Source: Vibrio nereis NBRC 15637
GTDB taxonomy: Bacteria; Pseudomonadota; Gammaproteobacteria; Enterobacterales; Vibrionaceae
Direction: 5' to 3'
Assembly (NCBI RefSeq): GCF_001591105.1
Contig: NZ_BCUD01000014.1
Location: forward strand, 1 to 64,000
Length of the DNA: 64,000 nucleotides
The notes beneath the pieces are model-generated. The model was not told the origin of the DNA. It searched no databases and saw only the letters and a list, made by a program, of their open reading frames with translations. Each line of letters opens with the position of its first letter. Position 1 is the stretch's first letter. A program made the position numbers and the translations under genes. Of this stretch, positions 20,230 to 31,520 are shown in pieces.

Positions 20230-21738
20230 TTAGTCTCTGATTCTGAGCCCTAGCACCAAGCTAAGAGCAATCCAGAAGTACAAAGGCCAACTGCCTACTT
20301 GTCGGTAAGGTGTTTGCCCAGATGTAGACATGACTTCAGTTCGAAGAACGCCAGTCTCAAACTGTGGGATTTGTGCGACAACGGTTCCTTTGAAATCAGT
20401 GACCGCTGTTACCCCGTTGTTGGTTGAGCGAATCACTGGCTTGCCCAACTCTAATGCGCGCATCCGCGCTATTTCCATATGTTGCAGCGGTCCTATCGAA
20501 CGACCAAACCAAGCGTCGTTCGATAGTGTTAGGATGAAATCCGTCTCTTCAGTGACGTTTTGGCGAACTTGTTCGTTAAAGATGATTTCGTAGCAGAGGG
20601 CGGGGGCCATTTGCTTACCATTTGCATCAATGTTGGCTTGGATAAAGTCCCCTTGACTGAATGATGACATCGGCAGGTTAAAAAACGGCGCCAGCGGTCG
20701 TAATATGCTCTCAAATGGTACAAATTCGCCAAAGGGCAACAAGTGATGCTTGTGATAGCGCTGGCTCATGTCATAGCTGTAATCGCCGTAGGTCGTTTCA
20801 CCCACCGTTAGAATGCTGTTGTAAAACTTTTTATCTTCCCCTTGATTGACGACCCCGGTAATGACCGCGCTGTTGTTCATTTTGGCCGCTGAGTCTAGAT
20901 TGCTCAGGAAAGAAGACAGTTCAAACTCAAACGCAGGGACGGCGGCTTCTGGCCAAATGATGATGTCCGCATCCCAGTTTTCTCGCGTAAGGTCAGTGTA
21001 CTTCATTATGGTTGGCCAACGCTGGCTTGGTACCCATTTGAGTTCTTGAGCAATGTTGCCTTGAATGAGCGCGAGCTTAGTTGTGCTGTCAGGATTTGGG
21101 GTCACCCAGTTGGCAATTTTTAGTCCATAACCTGCGGAAAAAATAATGACAGGAATGAGCAGGTGCATCCACTGCTTTTTTATCAAGGTGTAACTGATAC
21201 AGGCTGCGCTTATCATCACCAGCAATGTGAGGAGCTCCACCCCACCAACCGGAGCAAAATTCGCGAGTGGGCTATCGATTTGGCTATAGCCGAGCCATAA
21301 CCAAGGAAAGCCTGTCATGACCCATCCGCGTAGCCAATCAAAAATTAGCCAAAGCGCTGGGGCGACGAGGAAAAACTTTATCCGATTTTCTGATGGGAAG
21401 AATCGATTCAAGCTCCAGCAGAAGAGAGCGGGGTAGAGTGCGAGGTAACCGACCAGCAACGCCATTAAGAATAGGCTGGCAATCTTTGGCATACCACCAA
21501 AAGTATCAATACTGATGTGTACCCAACTGATGCCAGTGGCAAATTGACCTAAGCCCCAAGCATAGCCAATCCCTAGTGCGCTTTTTGCAGATTGGCGGTG
21601 GATGAGGAGTAGTAGCAAGGCTGGGCTTAAAATAGCAAGCGGCCAAAGCTGATAAGGAGCGAAAGAAAGTGTGGTAATAGCGCCAACAAAAACGGCCGCG
21701 AGCGGCCGTTTTAGGCGATGAAAAATCGTATTATTCAT
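20230..21738 (-). CDS. lnt: Apolipoprotein N-acyltransferase
   Basis: 502-residue inner-membrane enzyme that adds the third acyl chain to lipoproteins before Lol export. About seven TM segments (mostly residues 10-215 and one at the C-terminus) flank a periplasmic nitrilase domain with the catalytic glutamate in [10 protein letters not shown] and the cysteine in [10 protein letters not shown]. It is the last gene of ybeZ-ybeY-corC-lnt. Confidence 0.97.
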   Translation of the reverse strand: MNNTIFHRLKRPLAAVFVGAITTLSFAPYQLWPLAILSPALLLLLIHRQSAKSALGIGYAWGLGQFATGISWVHISIDTFGGMPKIASLFLMALLVGYLALYPALFCWSLNRFFPSENRIKFFLVAPALWLIFDWLRGWVMTGFPWLWLGYSQIDSPLANFAPVGGVELLTLLVMISAACISYTLIKKQWMHLLIPVIIFSAGYGLKIANWVTPNPDSTTKLALIQGNIAQELKWVPSQRWPTIMKYTDLTRENWDADIIIWPEAAVPAFEFELSSFLSNLDSAAKMNNSAVITGVVNQGEDKKFYNSILTVGETTYGDYSYDMSQRYHKHHLLPFGEFVPFESILRPLAPFFNLPMSSFSQGDFIQANIDANGKQMAPALCYEIIFNEQVRQNVTEETDFILTLSNDAWFGRSIGPLQHMEIARMRALELGKPVIRSTNNGVTAVTDFKGTVVAQIPQFETGVLRTEVMSTSGQTPYRQVGSWPLYFWIALSLVLGLRIRD

Positions 21739-21775
21739 CGTATCTTATTCGAGTGTCCCTAATGGGATATTAGCG

Positions 21776-22675
21776 TTACTCTTCGGTAATTTCTGGAAGA
21801 GGCTCTTCATCGGGGATGGTAACTTGAATCTGCAGCACTCTGCGGTTGTCCGCTGAGGTGACTTTAAAGCTGTAGCCTTCGATATCTACCACTTCACCAC
21901 GTGAAGGAAGATGACCAAACGCTGTCATTACCATGCCACCAACCGTATCGACTTCGTCATCACTGAAAGAGGTTTTGAAATTATCATTGAATTCTTCAAT
22001 GGTGGTCAGCGCTTTTACTGAGTAGGTGTGTTTACTCAGTTTGCGAATATCTAACTCTTCTTCATCATCGAATTCATCTTCAATTTCACCAACGATTTCT
22101 TCAAGAATGTCTTCAATAGTCACTAGACCAGAAACACCCCCGAATTCATCTACGACAATCGCCATGTGATAACGTTCCTCACGGAACTCTTTAAGTAGAC
22201 GGTCAACGCGTTTACTTTCCGGAACAACCACCGCAGGGCGGATGACTTGTTCGATATCAAATGGCGCACAGTCTGAACCTAAGTATTTAAGTAAGTCCTT
22301 CGCAAGCAGGATGCCTTCTACATGGTCTTTATCTTCACTGATCACTGGGTAGCGCGAGTGCGCCGCATCTGTGATTAGGTTAACCAGAGCGTCGAGATCG
22401 TCGCTACGGTCAACGGTGACCATTTGCGAACGCGGGATCATGATATCGCGCACTCGCATTTCAGCGATTTCCATAACACCTTCGAGCATGTCGCGTGTGT
22501 CATGGTCAATCAGGTCGTTCTCTTCAGAGTCGCGGATTACTTCCACAAGCTCTTGGCGATCTTTAGGTTCACCCTGGAAGATTTGACCTAGGCGGCCGAA
22601 GAAGGACTTTCTACTCGGACCTTCAGATTTTTCTTTCTTACCTTCTAGAGATGAGGTCGAATTGTCTTCGTTCAT
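21776..22675 (-). CDS. corC: CorC/YbeX CBS-domain protein
   Basis: 299-residue cytosolic protein with a CBS pair (about 70-200; [12 protein letters not shown] and [15 protein letters not shown]) and a C-terminal CorC_HlyC domain. In E. coli it is linked to magnesium/cobalt resistance and, as YbeX, to rRNA maturation. Its place between ybeY and lnt is conserved. It follows ybeY by about 67 bases on the same strand. Confidence 0.95.
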   Translation of the reverse strand: MNEDNSTSSLEGKKEKSEGPSRKSFFGRLGQIFQGEPKDRQELVEVIRDSEENDLIDHDTRDMLEGVMEIAEMRVRDIMIPRSQMVTVDRSDDLDALVNLITDAAHSRYPVISEDKDHVEGILLAKDLLKYLGSDCAPFDIEQVIRPAVVVPESKRVDRLLKEFREERYHMAIVVDEFGGVSGLVTIEDILEEIVGEIEDEFDDEEELDIRKLSKHTYSVKALTTIEEFNDNFKTSFSDDEVDTVGGMVMTAFGHLPSRGEVVDIEGYSFKVTSADNRRVLQIQVTIPDEEPLPEITEE

Positions 22676-22742
22676 TGTTTCTCATTTAAGTAACGCTATC
22701 AGATGTGTGATAGCACACGTAAGCTAATCGAGATGTTAAGGA

Positions 22743-23210
22743 TTAGCTCTGCTTTTCAGCAATGTACGGGTCTTCAAATCCCATACCTTGCATGATTTCT
22801 GTTTCGAGTGACTCCATCTCTTCAGCTTCGTCATCCTCGATATGATCATAACCTAGCAGATGCAGGCTACCATGTACAACCATATGCGCCCAATGTGCCA
22901 TCAAAGGTTTGTCTTGCTCTTTGGCTTCTTGTTCAACCACTTGGCGACAAATGATTAAGTCGCCAAGCAGGTCTATCTCCATTCCTGGAGGCGCTTCAAA
23001 TGGGAACGACAGCACATTGGTTGACTTATCTTTGCCGCGATACTCATGGTTGAGTTGGTGGCTTTCTTCTTCATCAACGATTCGTACAGTTACTTCTGCT
23101 TGCGGTTGAAACTTTTCAATCGCACTGCAAAGCCAGCGGTGGATATCGTCAAAGCTAGGTAGACCATTTTCATCTTCGACAGCTAGCTGAAGATCTAGTT
23201 CGATGCTCAT
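22743..23210 (-). CDS. ybeY: Endoribonuclease YbeY (rRNA maturation factor)
   Basis: 155-residue zinc-dependent endoribonuclease needed for 16S rRNA 3'-end maturation and ribosome quality control. The metal-binding signature [11 protein letters not shown] is exact. The start overlaps the ybeZ stop by one base (TAATG), so it is translationally coupled with its partner. Confidence 0.97.
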   Translation of the reverse strand: MSIELDLQLAVEDENGLPSFDDIHRWLCSAIEKFQPQAEVTVRIVDEEESHQLNHEYRGKDKSTNVLSFPFEAPPGMEIDLLGDLIICRQVVEQEAKEQDKPLMAHWAHMVVHGSLHLLGYDHIEDDEAEEMESLETEIMQGMGFEDPYIAEKQS

Positions 23211-24310
23211 TATTCTTTATTCTCACTCGCAGTAGCTTGTTCTGTGGTGGTGCTTTGAGATTCTAACAGCTTTGCTTCACGTTCTTCACGACGACGTTTC
23301 TCGTAGGCTTTGCGCTCTTTTTGATCTTGAGCTTCCCATTTTTCATAGGCGTTCACAATTCGCGCAACTACTGGGTGGCGTACCACGTCATCTGACTGGA
23401 AGAAGTTAAAGCTGATTTCGTCGACTTCATTGAGCACTTCAACAGCATGGCGTAAGCCTGATTTCGCGCCTCGTGGTAAGTCAATCTGAGTGACGTCACC
23501 AGTGATAACAGCACGCGAGTTAAAGCCGATACGTGTTAGGAACATTTTCATTTGTTCCACGGTGGTGTTCTGGCTTTCATCAAGAATGATAAACGCGTCG
23601 TTGAGTGTGCGACCACGCATGTATGCAAGCGGCGCGACTTCGATGACATTACGCTCGATGAGTTTTTCAACACGCTCAAAGCCTAGCATCTCGAATAATG
23701 CGTCGTACAGTGGACGAAGGTAGGGGTCGACTTTTTGGCTTAAATCGCCAGGTAGAAAGCCCAGTTTTTCACCCGCTTCAACCGCTGGACGTGTAAGCAA
23801 AATACGACGAATTTCTTGGCGCTCAAGCGCATCAACCGCGGCGGCAACGGCTAGGTAGGTTTTACCCGTACCAGCAGGGCCAATACCGAAAGAGATATCG
23901 TGTGTCACCATGTTGACCAAGTATTGAGCCTGGTTCGGTGTGCGGGGTTTGATGATGCCTTTCTTGGTCTTTACAAAAACTTCTTTACCGTGCTCGATAT
24001 TCGATTCTGTGTTTTGTTCCAGAATGCCAGTTTCTTTGATGGCTAAATGGATTTCTTCTGGTTCGATATCAGGAATATTGCCACGCACAGGGGCTGTGTT
24101 TACGTAAAGCGTTTTGATGATTTCAAGTGCTGCCGCAGAGGTGTGAGGTTTACCCACGATGGTGAAAAAATTGCCACGATAGCTAATTTCAACACCTAAA
24201 CGGCGCTCTAAGTGTTTGATATTGTCGTCGAAAGGACCGCAAAGGCTTGCCAAGCGGCGATTATCTGAAGGTTCTAGATTGATTTCTAGAGTTACAATTT
24301 TATTGCTCAA
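23210..24310 (-). CDS. ybeZ: PhoH-family ATPase YbeZ
   Basis: 366-residue P-loop protein (Walker A GPAGTGKT, Walker [10 protein letters not shown]) that partners YbeY in RNA processing. An N-terminal KH-like region covers about 1-80; a charged Glu/Lys/Arg-rich tail (about 320-366) is low-complexity. The start is TTG (24310) behind GAGGCTACT; there is no better ATG near the conserved N-terminus. It is the first gene of the ybeZ-ybeY-corC-lnt cluster. Confidence 0.95.
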   Translation of the reverse strand: MSNKIVTLEINLEPSDNRRLASLCGPFDDNIKHLERRLGVEISYRGNFFTIVGKPHTSAAALEIIKTLYVNTAPVRGNIPDIEPEEIHLAIKETGILEQNTESNIEHGKEVFVKTKKGIIKPRTPNQAQYLVNMVTHDISFGIGPAGTGKTYLAVAAAVDALERQEIRRILLTRPAVEAGEKLGFLPGDLSQKVDPYLRPLYDALFEMLGFERVEKLIERNVIEVAPLAYMRGRTLNDAFIILDESQNTTVEQMKMFLTRIGFNSRAVITGDVTQIDLPRGAKSGLRHAVEVLNEVDEISFNFFQSDDVVRHPVVARIVNAYEKWEAQDQKERKAYEKRRREEREAKLLESQSTTTEQATASENKE

Positions 24311-24339
24311 AGTAGCCTCTCATTTTGTGCCATTTTGTA

Positions 24340-24363
24340 GAAGCCCGATTTAGACCGGGCTTC
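24340..24363 (-). terminator. Hairpin between miaB and ybeZ
   Basis: GAAGCCCG (24340-24347) pairs with CGGGCTTC (24356-24363). On the minus strand the T-run is short (CTTCTACAAAATGG), so it may only partly stop transcription and let miaB read into ybeZ. Confidence 0.55.
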
Positions 24364-24418
24364 TAATGGCTTTACATCCTTTTTCTAAGATGGTCACTTA
24401 GTCAGGTATTTTCAAGCT

Positions 24419-25843
24419 TTAAGGCGTAAACGTTGCTACACCTAGCTCATCTTCGCGTTTTGTCTTCGCCATCATTTGCGTTGGCGAGATGATAGTACGC
24501 AGATCCATCTCTTTTTCAGTACGTACAATTTCGCCACGCAGTGAGTTTGCAAATACGTCGGTGATCTTCACATCAACAAATTGGCCAATCAGCTCAGCGT
24601 TACCTTCGAAGTTAACCACACGGTTGTTTTCTGTACGGGCACGCAGTTCCATCAGGTTTTTCTTAGATGGACCTTCAACAAGAACACGTTGCTCAGTGCC
24701 TAGCATTAGGCGTGAGTAACGCATCGCTTGGCTGTTGATGGTTTGTTGTAGTTCGTAAAGACGATCTTTCTTCTCTTGTTCAGGAGTGTCACATGGATAA
24801 TCAGCGGCAGGCGTGCCTGGACGAGGTGAGAAGATAAAGCTAAAGCTCATATCAAAATCTACGTCTTTAATAAGCTTCATTGTGTCTTGGAAATCTTTAT
24901 CTGTTTCACCTGGGAAACCCACGATGAAGTCAGAACTGATTTGAATATCAGGACGCGCTTTACGTAATTTACGGATGATTGACTTGTATTCGATGCCAGT
25001 GTGTGGACGCTTCATCATGGTTAGGATGCGGTCACTACCACTTTGTACTGGCAGGTGCAGGAAGCTCACTAGCTCTGGCGTGTCTTCGTAGACTGCGATG
25101 ATGTCATCAGTAAACTCTAGCGGGTGGCTAGTGGTAAAACGAATACGGTCGATACCGTCGATTGAGGCAACTAAGCGTAGCAGCTCTGCAAATGAGCAGA
25201 TTTCACCGTCGTGCATTGGACCACGGTACGCATTTACGTTTTGACCGAGTAGGTTGACTTCACGTACACCTTGCTCAGCTAGCTGTGCGATTTCGAATAG
25301 CACGTCATCCATTGGACGGCTTACTTCTTCACCACGTGTGTAAGGTACTACGCAGTAAGTACAGTACTTAGAACAACCTTCCATGATAGACACGAACGCT
25401 GTTGCACCTTCTGCACGCGGTTCTGGCAGACGGTCGAATTTCTCGATCTCTGGGAAAGAAATGTCCATGACTGGCGCGTCATCTGACTGTGACTGTTTGA
25501 TCATCTCAGGTAGACGGTGCAGTGTCTGTGGACCAAAGATAACGTCTACAAATGGCGCACGTTCACGAATGTGGTCGCCTTCTTGAGTGGCAACACAGCC
25601 GCCAACACCGATCACTACGCCTTCTTTTTTATCTTTTAGCGTTTTCCAACGACCTAGCTGGTGGAATACCTTTTCTTGCGCTTTTTCGCGGATTGAACAG
25701 GTATTAAGTAGTAGTACGTCTGCTTCTTCTGGTTCTTCTGTCAGTTCATAGCCGTTAGCCGCGTTCAGCAGATCCGCCATTTTTGATGAATCGTATTCGT
25801 TCATCTGGCAGCCCCAGGTTTTAATTAGCAGTTTTTTACTCAT
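24419..25843 (-). CDS. miaB: tRNA-2-methylthio-N6-dimethylallyladenosine synthase
   Basis: 474-residue radical-SAM methylthiotransferase that adds the 2-methylthio group to i6A37 of tRNAs reading UNN codons. N-terminal cluster cysteines are C12, C49 and C83; the radical-SAM cluster is C157/C161/C164 (CSKYCTYC), with numbering as in E. coli. A C-terminal TRAM domain lies at about 380-440. It is upstream of ybeZ on the same strand, as in other gammaproteobacteria. Confidence 0.98.
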   Translation of the reverse strand: MSKKLLIKTWGCQMNEYDSSKMADLLNAANGYELTEEPEEADVLLLNTCSIREKAQEKVFHQLGRWKTLKDKKEGVVIGVGGCVATQEGDHIRERAPFVDVIFGPQTLHRLPEMIKQSQSDDAPVMDISFPEIEKFDRLPEPRAEGATAFVSIMEGCSKYCTYCVVPYTRGEEVSRPMDDVLFEIAQLAEQGVREVNLLGQNVNAYRGPMHDGEICSFAELLRLVASIDGIDRIRFTTSHPLEFTDDIIAVYEDTPELVSFLHLPVQSGSDRILTMMKRPHTGIEYKSIIRKLRKARPDIQISSDFIVGFPGETDKDFQDTMKLIKDVDFDMSFSFIFSPRPGTPAADYPCDTPEQEKKDRLYELQQTINSQAMRYSRLMLGTEQRVLVEGPSKKNLMELRARTENNRVVNFEGNAELIGQFVDVKITDVFANSLRGEIVRTEKEMDLRTIISPTQMMAKTKREDELGVATFTP

Positions 25844-25902
25844 GTTGTTCGCTCGATCGTTAGTTTAAATTAAGGGAGCAAATCGCCCAATATTTCCAGT
25901 AA

Positions 25903-25957
25903 GTCACCGACGATATTAACCGTTGGTGACCAAGTTTTAGCCGCCCTCACGGCGGTA
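25903..25957. repeat. Two hairpins in the miaB/ubiF divergent region
   Basis: GTCACCGACG (25903-25912) pairs with CGTTGGTGAC (25921-25930) with one G-T pair, and a second GCCGCC-CTCAC-GGCGG hairpin follows at about 25941-25956. They lie 60-115 bases before the miaB ATG, so they may be part of its 5' leader. The purpose is unknown. Confidence 0.55.
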
Positions 25958-26132
25958 AGCGGCGTATTGTACTGCTTTAAAAACCTACTGACTAGTGTTG
26001 TCACTTATTCTGTTAAAACCTATGCTGTACAAGGGCTTTGCCCAGATAACAGGCAAGGTTTTTAGTTACATTTTAGTAATGAAACCGTACAATAAAAAAT
26101 AGCTAAATAATCAATATGATGAAGTACGAAAT

Positions 26133-27287
26133 ATGAGCAAGTATGATGTTGCCGTCATCGGTGGGGGCATGGTGGGTGCTGCGGTAGCGTTGGGTTTTGC
26201 TAAGCAGGGCAAGCAAGTGGTTGTCATTGAAGGAAGAGAGCCACAACCGTTTTCTGCCGACCAGCCAATGGATATTCGAGTTTCTGCAATATCGGAGCAT
26301 TCAGTTGAGGTTTTAAACAAATTGGGTGCTTGGGGTAACATCTCACAAATGCGAGTGTGTCCATATCGCCGCTTAGAAACGTGGGAGCACCCTGAATGCC
26401 GAACTCGTTTCCATTCTGATGAGCTGCATATGGAGCGTTTAGGTTACATTGTTGAAAACCGCCTCATACAGTTAGGATTGTGGGCGGAATTTGAAAAACA
26501 CTCGACTATCAAGGTGAGATGCCCTGAGACTCTTGAACATATTGAATTTGGCGATGTATCTAAGATTACTTTGGCATCTGGTGACTGTATCGAAGCTCAC
26601 TTAGTTGTGGGCGCGGACGGTGCAAACTCCAAGGTTCGTGATTTAGCGGGAATAGGTGTCACCGCGTGGGGTTACCGCCAACATTGTATGCTCATCAATG
26701 TTGAAACCGAGCTTCCTCAGCAAGACATTACTTGGCAGCAGTTTAATCCATCCGGCCCACGTTCATTTTTACCGCTTTGTGGGCATCAAGGTTCACTGGT
26801 CTGGTATGACTCACCAAAGCGTATTAAGCAACTCTGTGCGATGAGTAAAGAGCAGCTAAGAAATGAGGTTCTTGCCCACTTTCCAGCAGAACTGGGTGAC
26901 ATTAGCGTTCTGCAGTTTGGGGCGTTCCCTCTTACGCGACGACATGCGCAATCCTATTTTAATCGAGGGTGTGTATTGGTGGGAGATTCCGCACATACCA
27001 TTAATCCACTAGCGGGGCAGGGGGTAAACCTCGGATTTAAAGATGTTGAAGCCTTGCTGGAAGTGACGGATGGCAAAGAAGACTTGTCTAATGAGTTGCT
27101 TGAGCAGTATGAGCGTAAGCGTCGTCCAGATAATTTACTAATGCAGTCGGGAATGGATTTCTTTTATAAGGGCTTTAGCAACGACTTACCGCCATTGAAA
27201 TTCATTCGAAATGCCGCGTTAAAAATGGCCGAAATGTCAGGGCCGATTAAAACGCAGGTCTTGAAGTATGCTCTTGGGTTAAAATAG
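26133..27287 (+). CDS. ubiF: Ubiquinone-biosynthesis FAD monooxygenase (UbiF-like)
   Basis: 384-residue flavoprotein hydroxylase of the UbiH/UbiF/VisC family. The Rossmann FAD motif is VAVIGGGMVGAAVA at the N-terminus, the DG motif is VVGADGANSKVRDLAG and the second FAD motif is GDSAHTINPLAGQGVNLGF. Position beside miaB matches ubiF in E. coli and Vibrio, so C6 hydroxylation of 3-demethoxyubiquinol is the best guess. UbiH/UbiI-like specificity cannot be fully excluded by eye. Confidence 0.88.
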   Translation: MSKYDVAVIGGGMVGAAVALGFAKQGKQVVVIEGREPQPFSADQPMDIRVSAISEHSVEVLNKLGAWGNISQMRVCPYRRLETWEHPECRTRFHSDELHMERLGYIVENRLIQLGLWAEFEKHSTIKVRCPETLEHIEFGDVSKITLASGDCIEAHLVVGADGANSKVRDLAGIGVTAWGYRQHCMLINVETELPQQDITWQQFNPSGPRSFLPLCGHQGSLVWYDSPKRIKQLCAMSKEQLRNEVLAHFPAELGDISVLQFGAFPLTRRHAQSYFNRGCVLVGDSAHTINPLAGQGVNLGFKDVEALLEVTDGKEDLSNELLEQYERKRRPDNLLMQSGMDFFYKGFSNDLPPLKFIRNAALKMAEMSGPIKTQVLKYALGLK

Positions 27288-27306
27288 ATAAATTAAGAAC
27301 AACAAA

Positions 27307-27334
27307 AAACGCTGCCATTGGCAGCGTTTTTTTA
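27307..27334. terminator. Bidirectional terminator between ubiF and crr
   Basis: AAACGCTGCC (27307-27316) and GGCAGCGTTT form a 10-bp stem with an ATT loop, flanked by an A-run on the left and TTTTTTT on the right. It should end both the ubiF (+) and crr (-) transcripts. Confidence 0.9.
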
Positions 27335-27352
27335 TATTTCGCTAAGTTTGAA

Positions 27353-27862
27353 TTACTTAGTTACACGTAGAACTGGAGTTTCACCTACAGTTACAGAACC
27401 AGAAAGCTTGTTCAGCTCTTTGATTTCATCCATGTTAGAAATCACTACTGGAGTAAGAGTAGACTTAGCTTTTTCTTCAAGAAGAGCTAGATCGAATTCG
27501 ATGATAGTGTCACCAGCTTTTACTGATTGACCTTCTTCTGCGATACGTTTGAAGCCTTCGCCTTTAAGTTCAACAGTGTCGATACCAAAGTGAACGAATA
27601 GCTCAACGCCGTCATCAGATTCGATAGAGAATGCGTGGTTAGTCTCGAAGATCTTACCGATAGTACCGTTAACTGGAGCTACCATTTTGTCGCCTGTTGG
27701 CTTGATAGCAATACCGTCACCAACGATTTTCTCAGCGAAAACAACATCTGGCACATCTTCGATATTTACGATTTCACCTGAAAGTGGCGCGATGATTTCA
27801 ATTGCACCAGCGTCAGCGCTGTCATCAGATACAAGCTTCTTAAGTTTATCAAACAGACCCAT
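27353..27862 (-). CDS. crr: PTS glucose-specific enzyme IIA
   Basis: 169-residue soluble EIIA-Glc, the phosphocarrier between HPr and glucose/trehalose/sucrose EIIBC and the central regulator of inducer exclusion and adenylate cyclase. The phosphorylated histidine is H91 ([13 protein letters not shown]), the second active-site histidine is H76. The N-terminal amphipathic [11 protein letters not shown] helix that binds membrane is kept. It is the third gene of ptsH-ptsI-crr, with a 105-base spacer holding a hairpin. Confidence 0.98.
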   Translation of the reverse strand: MGLFDKLKKLVSDDSADAGAIEIIAPLSGEIVNIEDVPDVVFAEKIVGDGIAIKPTGDKMVAPVNGTIGKIFETNHAFSIESDDGVELFVHFGIDTVELKGEGFKRIAEEGQSVKAGDTIIEFDLALLEEKAKSTLTPVVISNMDEIKELNKLSGSVTVGETPVLRVTK

Positions 27863-27921
27863 TGTGTCATGCTCCTAACGTTTTTATGTAATTCTGTCGA
27901 ATTATAGTATACCAATCTTAC

Positions 27922-27952
27922 AAGATAGACGACTATTTTCGCCGTCTATCTT
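27922..27952 (-). repeat. Hairpin in the ptsI-crr spacer
   Basis: AAGATAGACG (27922-27931) pairs with CGTCTATCTT (27943-27952); flanking CCAAT/ATTGG can extend it. No strong T-run follows on the minus strand. It likely affects relative ptsI/crr expression by partial termination or RNA processing. Confidence 0.6.
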
Positions 27953-27967
27953 ATTGGAATTAACTGT

Positions 27968-29692
27968 TTATTGAGTTTTCTCTGCGATGAATTTTTCAAC
28001 AACAGCTTCAATCTCTGCAGCGGTTGGAAGAGAAAGGGCTTCTTCTGCCATCGCTTTCACTTCTGCGAAGTTAGAGTTACGAACGACTTTCTTCACTTTA
28101 GGGATAGAGATACCGCTCATAGAAAACTCATCTAGGCCCATACCTAGAAGAAGAAGTGTTGCGCGCTCATCGCCTGCAAGCTCACCACACATACCAGTCC
28201 ACTTACCTTCCGCGTGAGAAGCATCAATCACTTGCTTGATCACGGTTAGTACTGCTGGTGATAGTGGGTTGTATAGATGAGAAATCATCTCGTTACCACG
28301 GTCAACCGCTAGCGTGTACTGAGTTAGGTCGTTAGTACCGATAGAGAAGAAAGACACTTCCTTCGCTAGGTGGTGTGCGATTGCTGCTGCAGCTGGGGTT
28401 TCAACCATTACACCAATTTCGATGTTTTCGTCGAATGCATGACCTTCAGAGCGTAGTTCTGCTTTGTACTCTTCGATCGCTTTCTTAAGCTCACGGATTT
28501 CTTCAACAGAGATGATCATTGGGAACATGATGCGTAGTTTACCGTGTGCAGATGCACGTAGGATACCACGTAGCTGGTCACGCAGGATTTCACGGCGATC
28601 CAAGCTGATACGTACTGCACGCCAGCCTAGGAACGGGTTCATCTCTTTTGGTAGATCCATGTATGGTAGATCTTTGTCGCCGCCGATATCCATAGTACGG
28701 ATGATCACAGCTTGGCCGTTCATTGCTTCTGCAACTTCTTTGTACGCTTGGTATTGCTCTTCTTCAGTTGGAAGTGCGTCACGGTCCATGAATAGGAATT
28801 CAGTACGGTACAGACCAACGCCTTCACCGCCATTACGGATGATGCCGTCACAGTCTTTAACAGTACCGATGTTACCGCAAACTTCTACGCGGTGGCCGTC
28901 AGTTGTTTCTGCGTGCAGGTCTTTTAGTTTCGCTAGCTCTTCTTTTTCTGCTAGGAATGCCGCTTTCACTGCTTTCGCTTCTTCTACTTCAGCGTCAGAA
29001 GGGTTGATAACGATCTTGTTGTTCATCGCGTCAAGAATCAGCATGTCGCCGTTCTTAACTTGTTTAGTGATGTCGTTAGTACCCACGATAGCTGGAAGTT
29101 CTAGAGAACGAGCCATGATTGAAGTGTGTGAAGTACGACCGCCGATGTCACAAGCAAAACCAAGAACGTAGTCTAGGTTGATTTGTGCAGTTTCAGATGG
29201 TGTTAGGTCGTAAGCGACTAGGATAACTTCTTCTTCAATATCGCTTAGAGAAACGATGTTGATGCCTAGAGCATTTTTAACAAAACGTGTACCGATATCA
29301 CGGATATCCGTTGCACGTTCTTTTAGGTATTCGTCGTCTAGAGATTCTAGAGCAGATGCTTGCTCTTCGATAACGGTATGAATTGCGTTATCAGCAGACA
29401 TCTTATCTTTTTTGATAAGTGCTAGGATTTCTTCCTCTAGCTCTTCGTCTTCAAGAAGCATGATGTGACCTTCAAAGATCGCTTCTTTCTCTTCACCGAA
29501 GGTTTCAAGTGCTTTCTGCTTGATGGTTTCTAGCTGTGCAGCAGATTTGTTACGAGCGTCAAAGAAACGCGCAACTTCTGTTTCTACTTGAGCATCAGAA
29601 ATAGGGTTTGTGTTTAGGACAATTTCATCTTCTTGAAGTAGTAATGCTTTACCAATAGCAATACCAGGAGATGCTAGGATGCCTGAAATCAT
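27968..29692 (-). CDS. ptsI: PTS enzyme I (PEP-protein phosphotransferase)
   Basis: 574-residue cytosolic enzyme that takes phosphate from PEP and gives it to HPr. The phosphorylated histidine is H189 in [13 protein letters not shown], as in E. coli. The PEP-binding region has [17 protein letters not shown] and the C-terminal GMCGELAGD with the catalytic cysteine. Length is as in E. coli (575). Confidence 0.98.
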   Translation of the reverse strand: MISGILASPGIAIGKALLLQEDEIVLNTNPISDAQVETEVARFFDARNKSAAQLETIKQKALETFGEEKEAIFEGHIMLLEDEELEEEILALIKKDKMSADNAIHTVIEEQASALESLDDEYLKERATDIRDIGTRFVKNALGINIVSLSDIEEEVILVAYDLTPSETAQINLDYVLGFACDIGGRTSHTSIMARSLELPAIVGTNDITKQVKNGDMLILDAMNNKIVINPSDAEVEEAKAVKAAFLAEKEELAKLKDLHAETTDGHRVEVCGNIGTVKDCDGIIRNGGEGVGLYRTEFLFMDRDALPTEEEQYQAYKEVAEAMNGQAVIIRTMDIGGDKDLPYMDLPKEMNPFLGWRAVRISLDRREILRDQLRGILRASAHGKLRIMFPMIISVEEIRELKKAIEEYKAELRSEGHAFDENIEIGVMVETPAAAAIAHHLAKEVSFFSIGTNDLTQYTLAVDRGNEMISHLYNPLSPAVLTVIKQVIDASHAEGKWTGMCGELAGDERATLLLLGMGLDEFSMSGISIPKVKKVVRNSNFAEVKAMAEEALSLPTAAEIEAVVEKFIAEKTQ

Positions 29693-29783
29693 AGCTTTAC
29701 CTTAAATTGGTCAACTTTAAAAACGGGAGACTAATGAGTGCACTAACGATAATTAGTAGCTTAAATTCTGCTCTATTTCCAAC

Positions 29784-29813
29784 AAAGCCATTTTGCTTTC
29801 ACAAAATGGCTTT
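29784..29813 (-). repeat. Perfect 12-bp hairpin between ptsH and ptsI
   Basis: AAAGCCATTTTG (29784-29795) and CAAAATGGCTTT (29802-29813) form a perfect stem with a 6-base loop. On the minus strand it is followed by GTTGG, not a T-tract, so it is not a standard terminator. It may stabilise the ptsH 3' end or attenuate ptsI. Confidence 0.75.
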
Positions 29814-29830
29814 AGAAATAGTAGACCGGA

Positions 29831-30088
29831 TTAGTGTAGTTGGTCCATTAGAGCAACTAGGTGGTCTACAGCTTGTTGAGCTTGTGGGCCCTCAGCTGAG
29901 ATAGAAACTACTGTACCTTTCACTAGACCAAGAGTTTGTAGTTTAAACAGGCTCTTTGCGCTAGCGCTTTTACCGTTAGAAGTCACAGTGATGTCCGCAT
30001 CAAATGCTTTTGCTTCTTTAACGAACTGCGCCGCTGGACGAGTGTGAAGACCGTTTTCAGCAGTGATTTCTACTTGCTTCTCGTACAT
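29831..30088 (-). CDS. ptsH: Phosphocarrier protein HPr
   Basis: 85-residue small carrier passing phosphate from enzyme I to EIIA proteins. The active-site histidine is H15 in [13 protein letters not shown]; the [13 protein letters not shown] segment carries the regulatory-serine region. It is the first gene of the pts operon, with strongly biased codons. A hairpin lies between it and ptsI. Confidence 0.98.
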   Translation of the reverse strand: MYEKQVEITAENGLHTRPAAQFVKEAKAFDADITVTSNGKSASAKSLFKLQTLGLVKGTVVSISAEGPQAQQAVDHLVALMDQLH

Positions 30089-30234
30089 GTTATATACCCC
30101 AATTGATTTATATTTTAGATAGTTTATTAACCAGAATTAGCTTAACTGCTAACTTTGTAATCCGCTATCAACTGAACCTAATGTCCGTGTCATAACTGAT
30201 ACTGGTTATCAATTTTTCACATATGACCCCAATC

Positions 30235-30250
30235 TGTGTTGGATTTCATA
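30235..30250 (-). promoter_or_regulatory. Possible CRP site upstream of ptsH
   Basis: TGTGT-TGGATT-TCATA matches the CRP consensus TGTGA-N6-TCACA at 8 of 10 positions. It lies about 150 bases before the ptsH start. E. coli ptsHI-crr is CRP-regulated. The match is moderate and called by eye. Confidence 0.42.
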
Positions 30251-30335
30251 GCGAGATAATTTCTTATTAAGCTTTTTATTTTGAAGCTAGAAATAAAACT
30301 GTCCTGATATTACCAAAGGTGAGGTAAGGATCAAC

Positions 30336-30362
30336 AAAAAAGCCCCTACACGGGGCTTTTTT
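30336..30362. terminator. Terminator of cysK
   Basis: AAAAAAGCCCC-TACAC-GGGGCTTTTTT gives a GC-rich stem with T-tracts on both strands. It ends cysK on the minus strand. Confidence 0.88.
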
Positions 30363-30388
30363 AAACGAAAAATTGATTTCGAACCATA

Positions 30389-31357
30389 TTATTGCTGGTT
30401 CTCTTTCTCCGTAAAGATACCTGCAAAGAGTGCGGTACTTAGGTAACGCTCACCTGAACTTGGTAGAACGGTAACGATTGTTTTTCCTTCAAATTCAGGG
30501 AGTTCTGCTAATCGGTTCGCTGCCACAACCGCTGCGCCTGATGAAATACCAGCTAGGATACCTTCCTCTTCCATTAGGCGACGAGCCATTTCAATTGCTT
30601 CTTCAGAAGTTACTGTCTCAACGCGGTCTAGAAGCTCTAAATCCAAGTTTTCAGGGATAAAGCCTGCGCCAATACCTTGAATTTTGTGTGGCGCTGGTTG
30701 AATTTCTTCTCCGGCTAATGCTTGAGTGATCACTGGAGATTCAGCAGGTTCGACGGCAACAGACACGATGTTCTTGCCTTTCTCGCCTTTAATGTAGCGG
30801 CTTGTACCTGTGATAGTACCGCCAGTACCAACACCAGCAACAAACACGTCTACTTCACCATCTGTTGCATCCCAAACTTCAGGTCCTGTTGTCTTTTCGT
30901 GGATCTCTGGGTTTGCTGGGTTGTTGAATTGCTGAAGCAGTAGGTATTTTTCTGGGTTGCTTGCCACAATTTCTTCTGCTTTAGTAATCGCGCCTTTCAT
31001 GCCTTTAGCTGCTTCTGTTAATTCTAGGTTTGCACCTAGTGCTTTTAGCAGCTTACGACGTTCTAAACTCATTGACTCCGGCATAGTCAGAGTCAGTTTG
31101 TAACCACGAGCCGCGGCAACAAAAGCAAGCGCGATACCTGTATTACCACTGGTAGGCTCTACTAGTTCAACACCTGGTTTCAGTTTGCCTTGTTTTTCTG
31201 CATCCCAGATCATGTTTGCACCGATACGGCACTTCACGCTAAAGCTCGGGTTACGCGCTTCGATCTTAGCAAGTACTTTCCCGTTACTTACTTTGTTCAG
31301 GCGTACTAGAGGTGTGTTACCGATAGTCAGTGAATTATCTTCGTAGATTTTGCTCAT
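30389..31357 (-). CDS. cysK: Cysteine synthase A (O-acetylserine sulfhydrylase)
   Basis: 322-residue PLP enzyme making cysteine from O-acetylserine and sulfide. The PLP lysine lies in [14 protein letters not shown]; the substrate loop is [13 protein letters not shown] and the phosphate loop is GTGGTITG. I start at ATG 31357 ([10 protein letters not shown]) because AAGGA lies seven bases upstream; the reading frame is open six codons further. It can also moonlight with CysE or CdiA toxins in relatives. cysZ is next on the same strand. Confidence 0.97.
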   Translation of the reverse strand: MSKIYEDNSLTIGNTPLVRLNKVSNGKVLAKIEARNPSFSVKCRIGANMIWDAEKQGKLKPGVELVEPTSGNTGIALAFVAAARGYKLTLTMPESMSLERRKLLKALGANLELTEAAKGMKGAITKAEEIVASNPEKYLLLQQFNNPANPEIHEKTTGPEVWDATDGEVDVFVAGVGTGGTITGTSRYIKGEKGKNIVSVAVEPAESPVITQALAGEEIQPAPHKIQGIGAGFIPENLDLELLDRVETVTSEEAIEMARRLMEEEGILAGISSGAAVVAANRLAELPEFEGKTIVTVLPSSGERYLSTALFAGIFTEKENQQ

Positions 31358-31520
31358 GGCGTGATCCTTCATCATATTGATTCGCTTCGAGGGTATTTAA
31401 CTCTCAAAACTACTTATGTTCTATTAAAATTTGACTGTGTAGAGAGTAGGACAGGTGAAAAAACTAGAAAAGGATTAAAAAGTTATATGATATGAACATG
31501 TAGTCACGGCTATGAATAGA

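Noticed and set aside
28464..29171. 235-codon plus-strand ORF inside ptsI
   Set aside because: Antisense to the well-conserved ptsI coding strand. The translation is Ser/Arg-rich and lacks domains, typical of a shadow frame in a strongly codon-biased gene.
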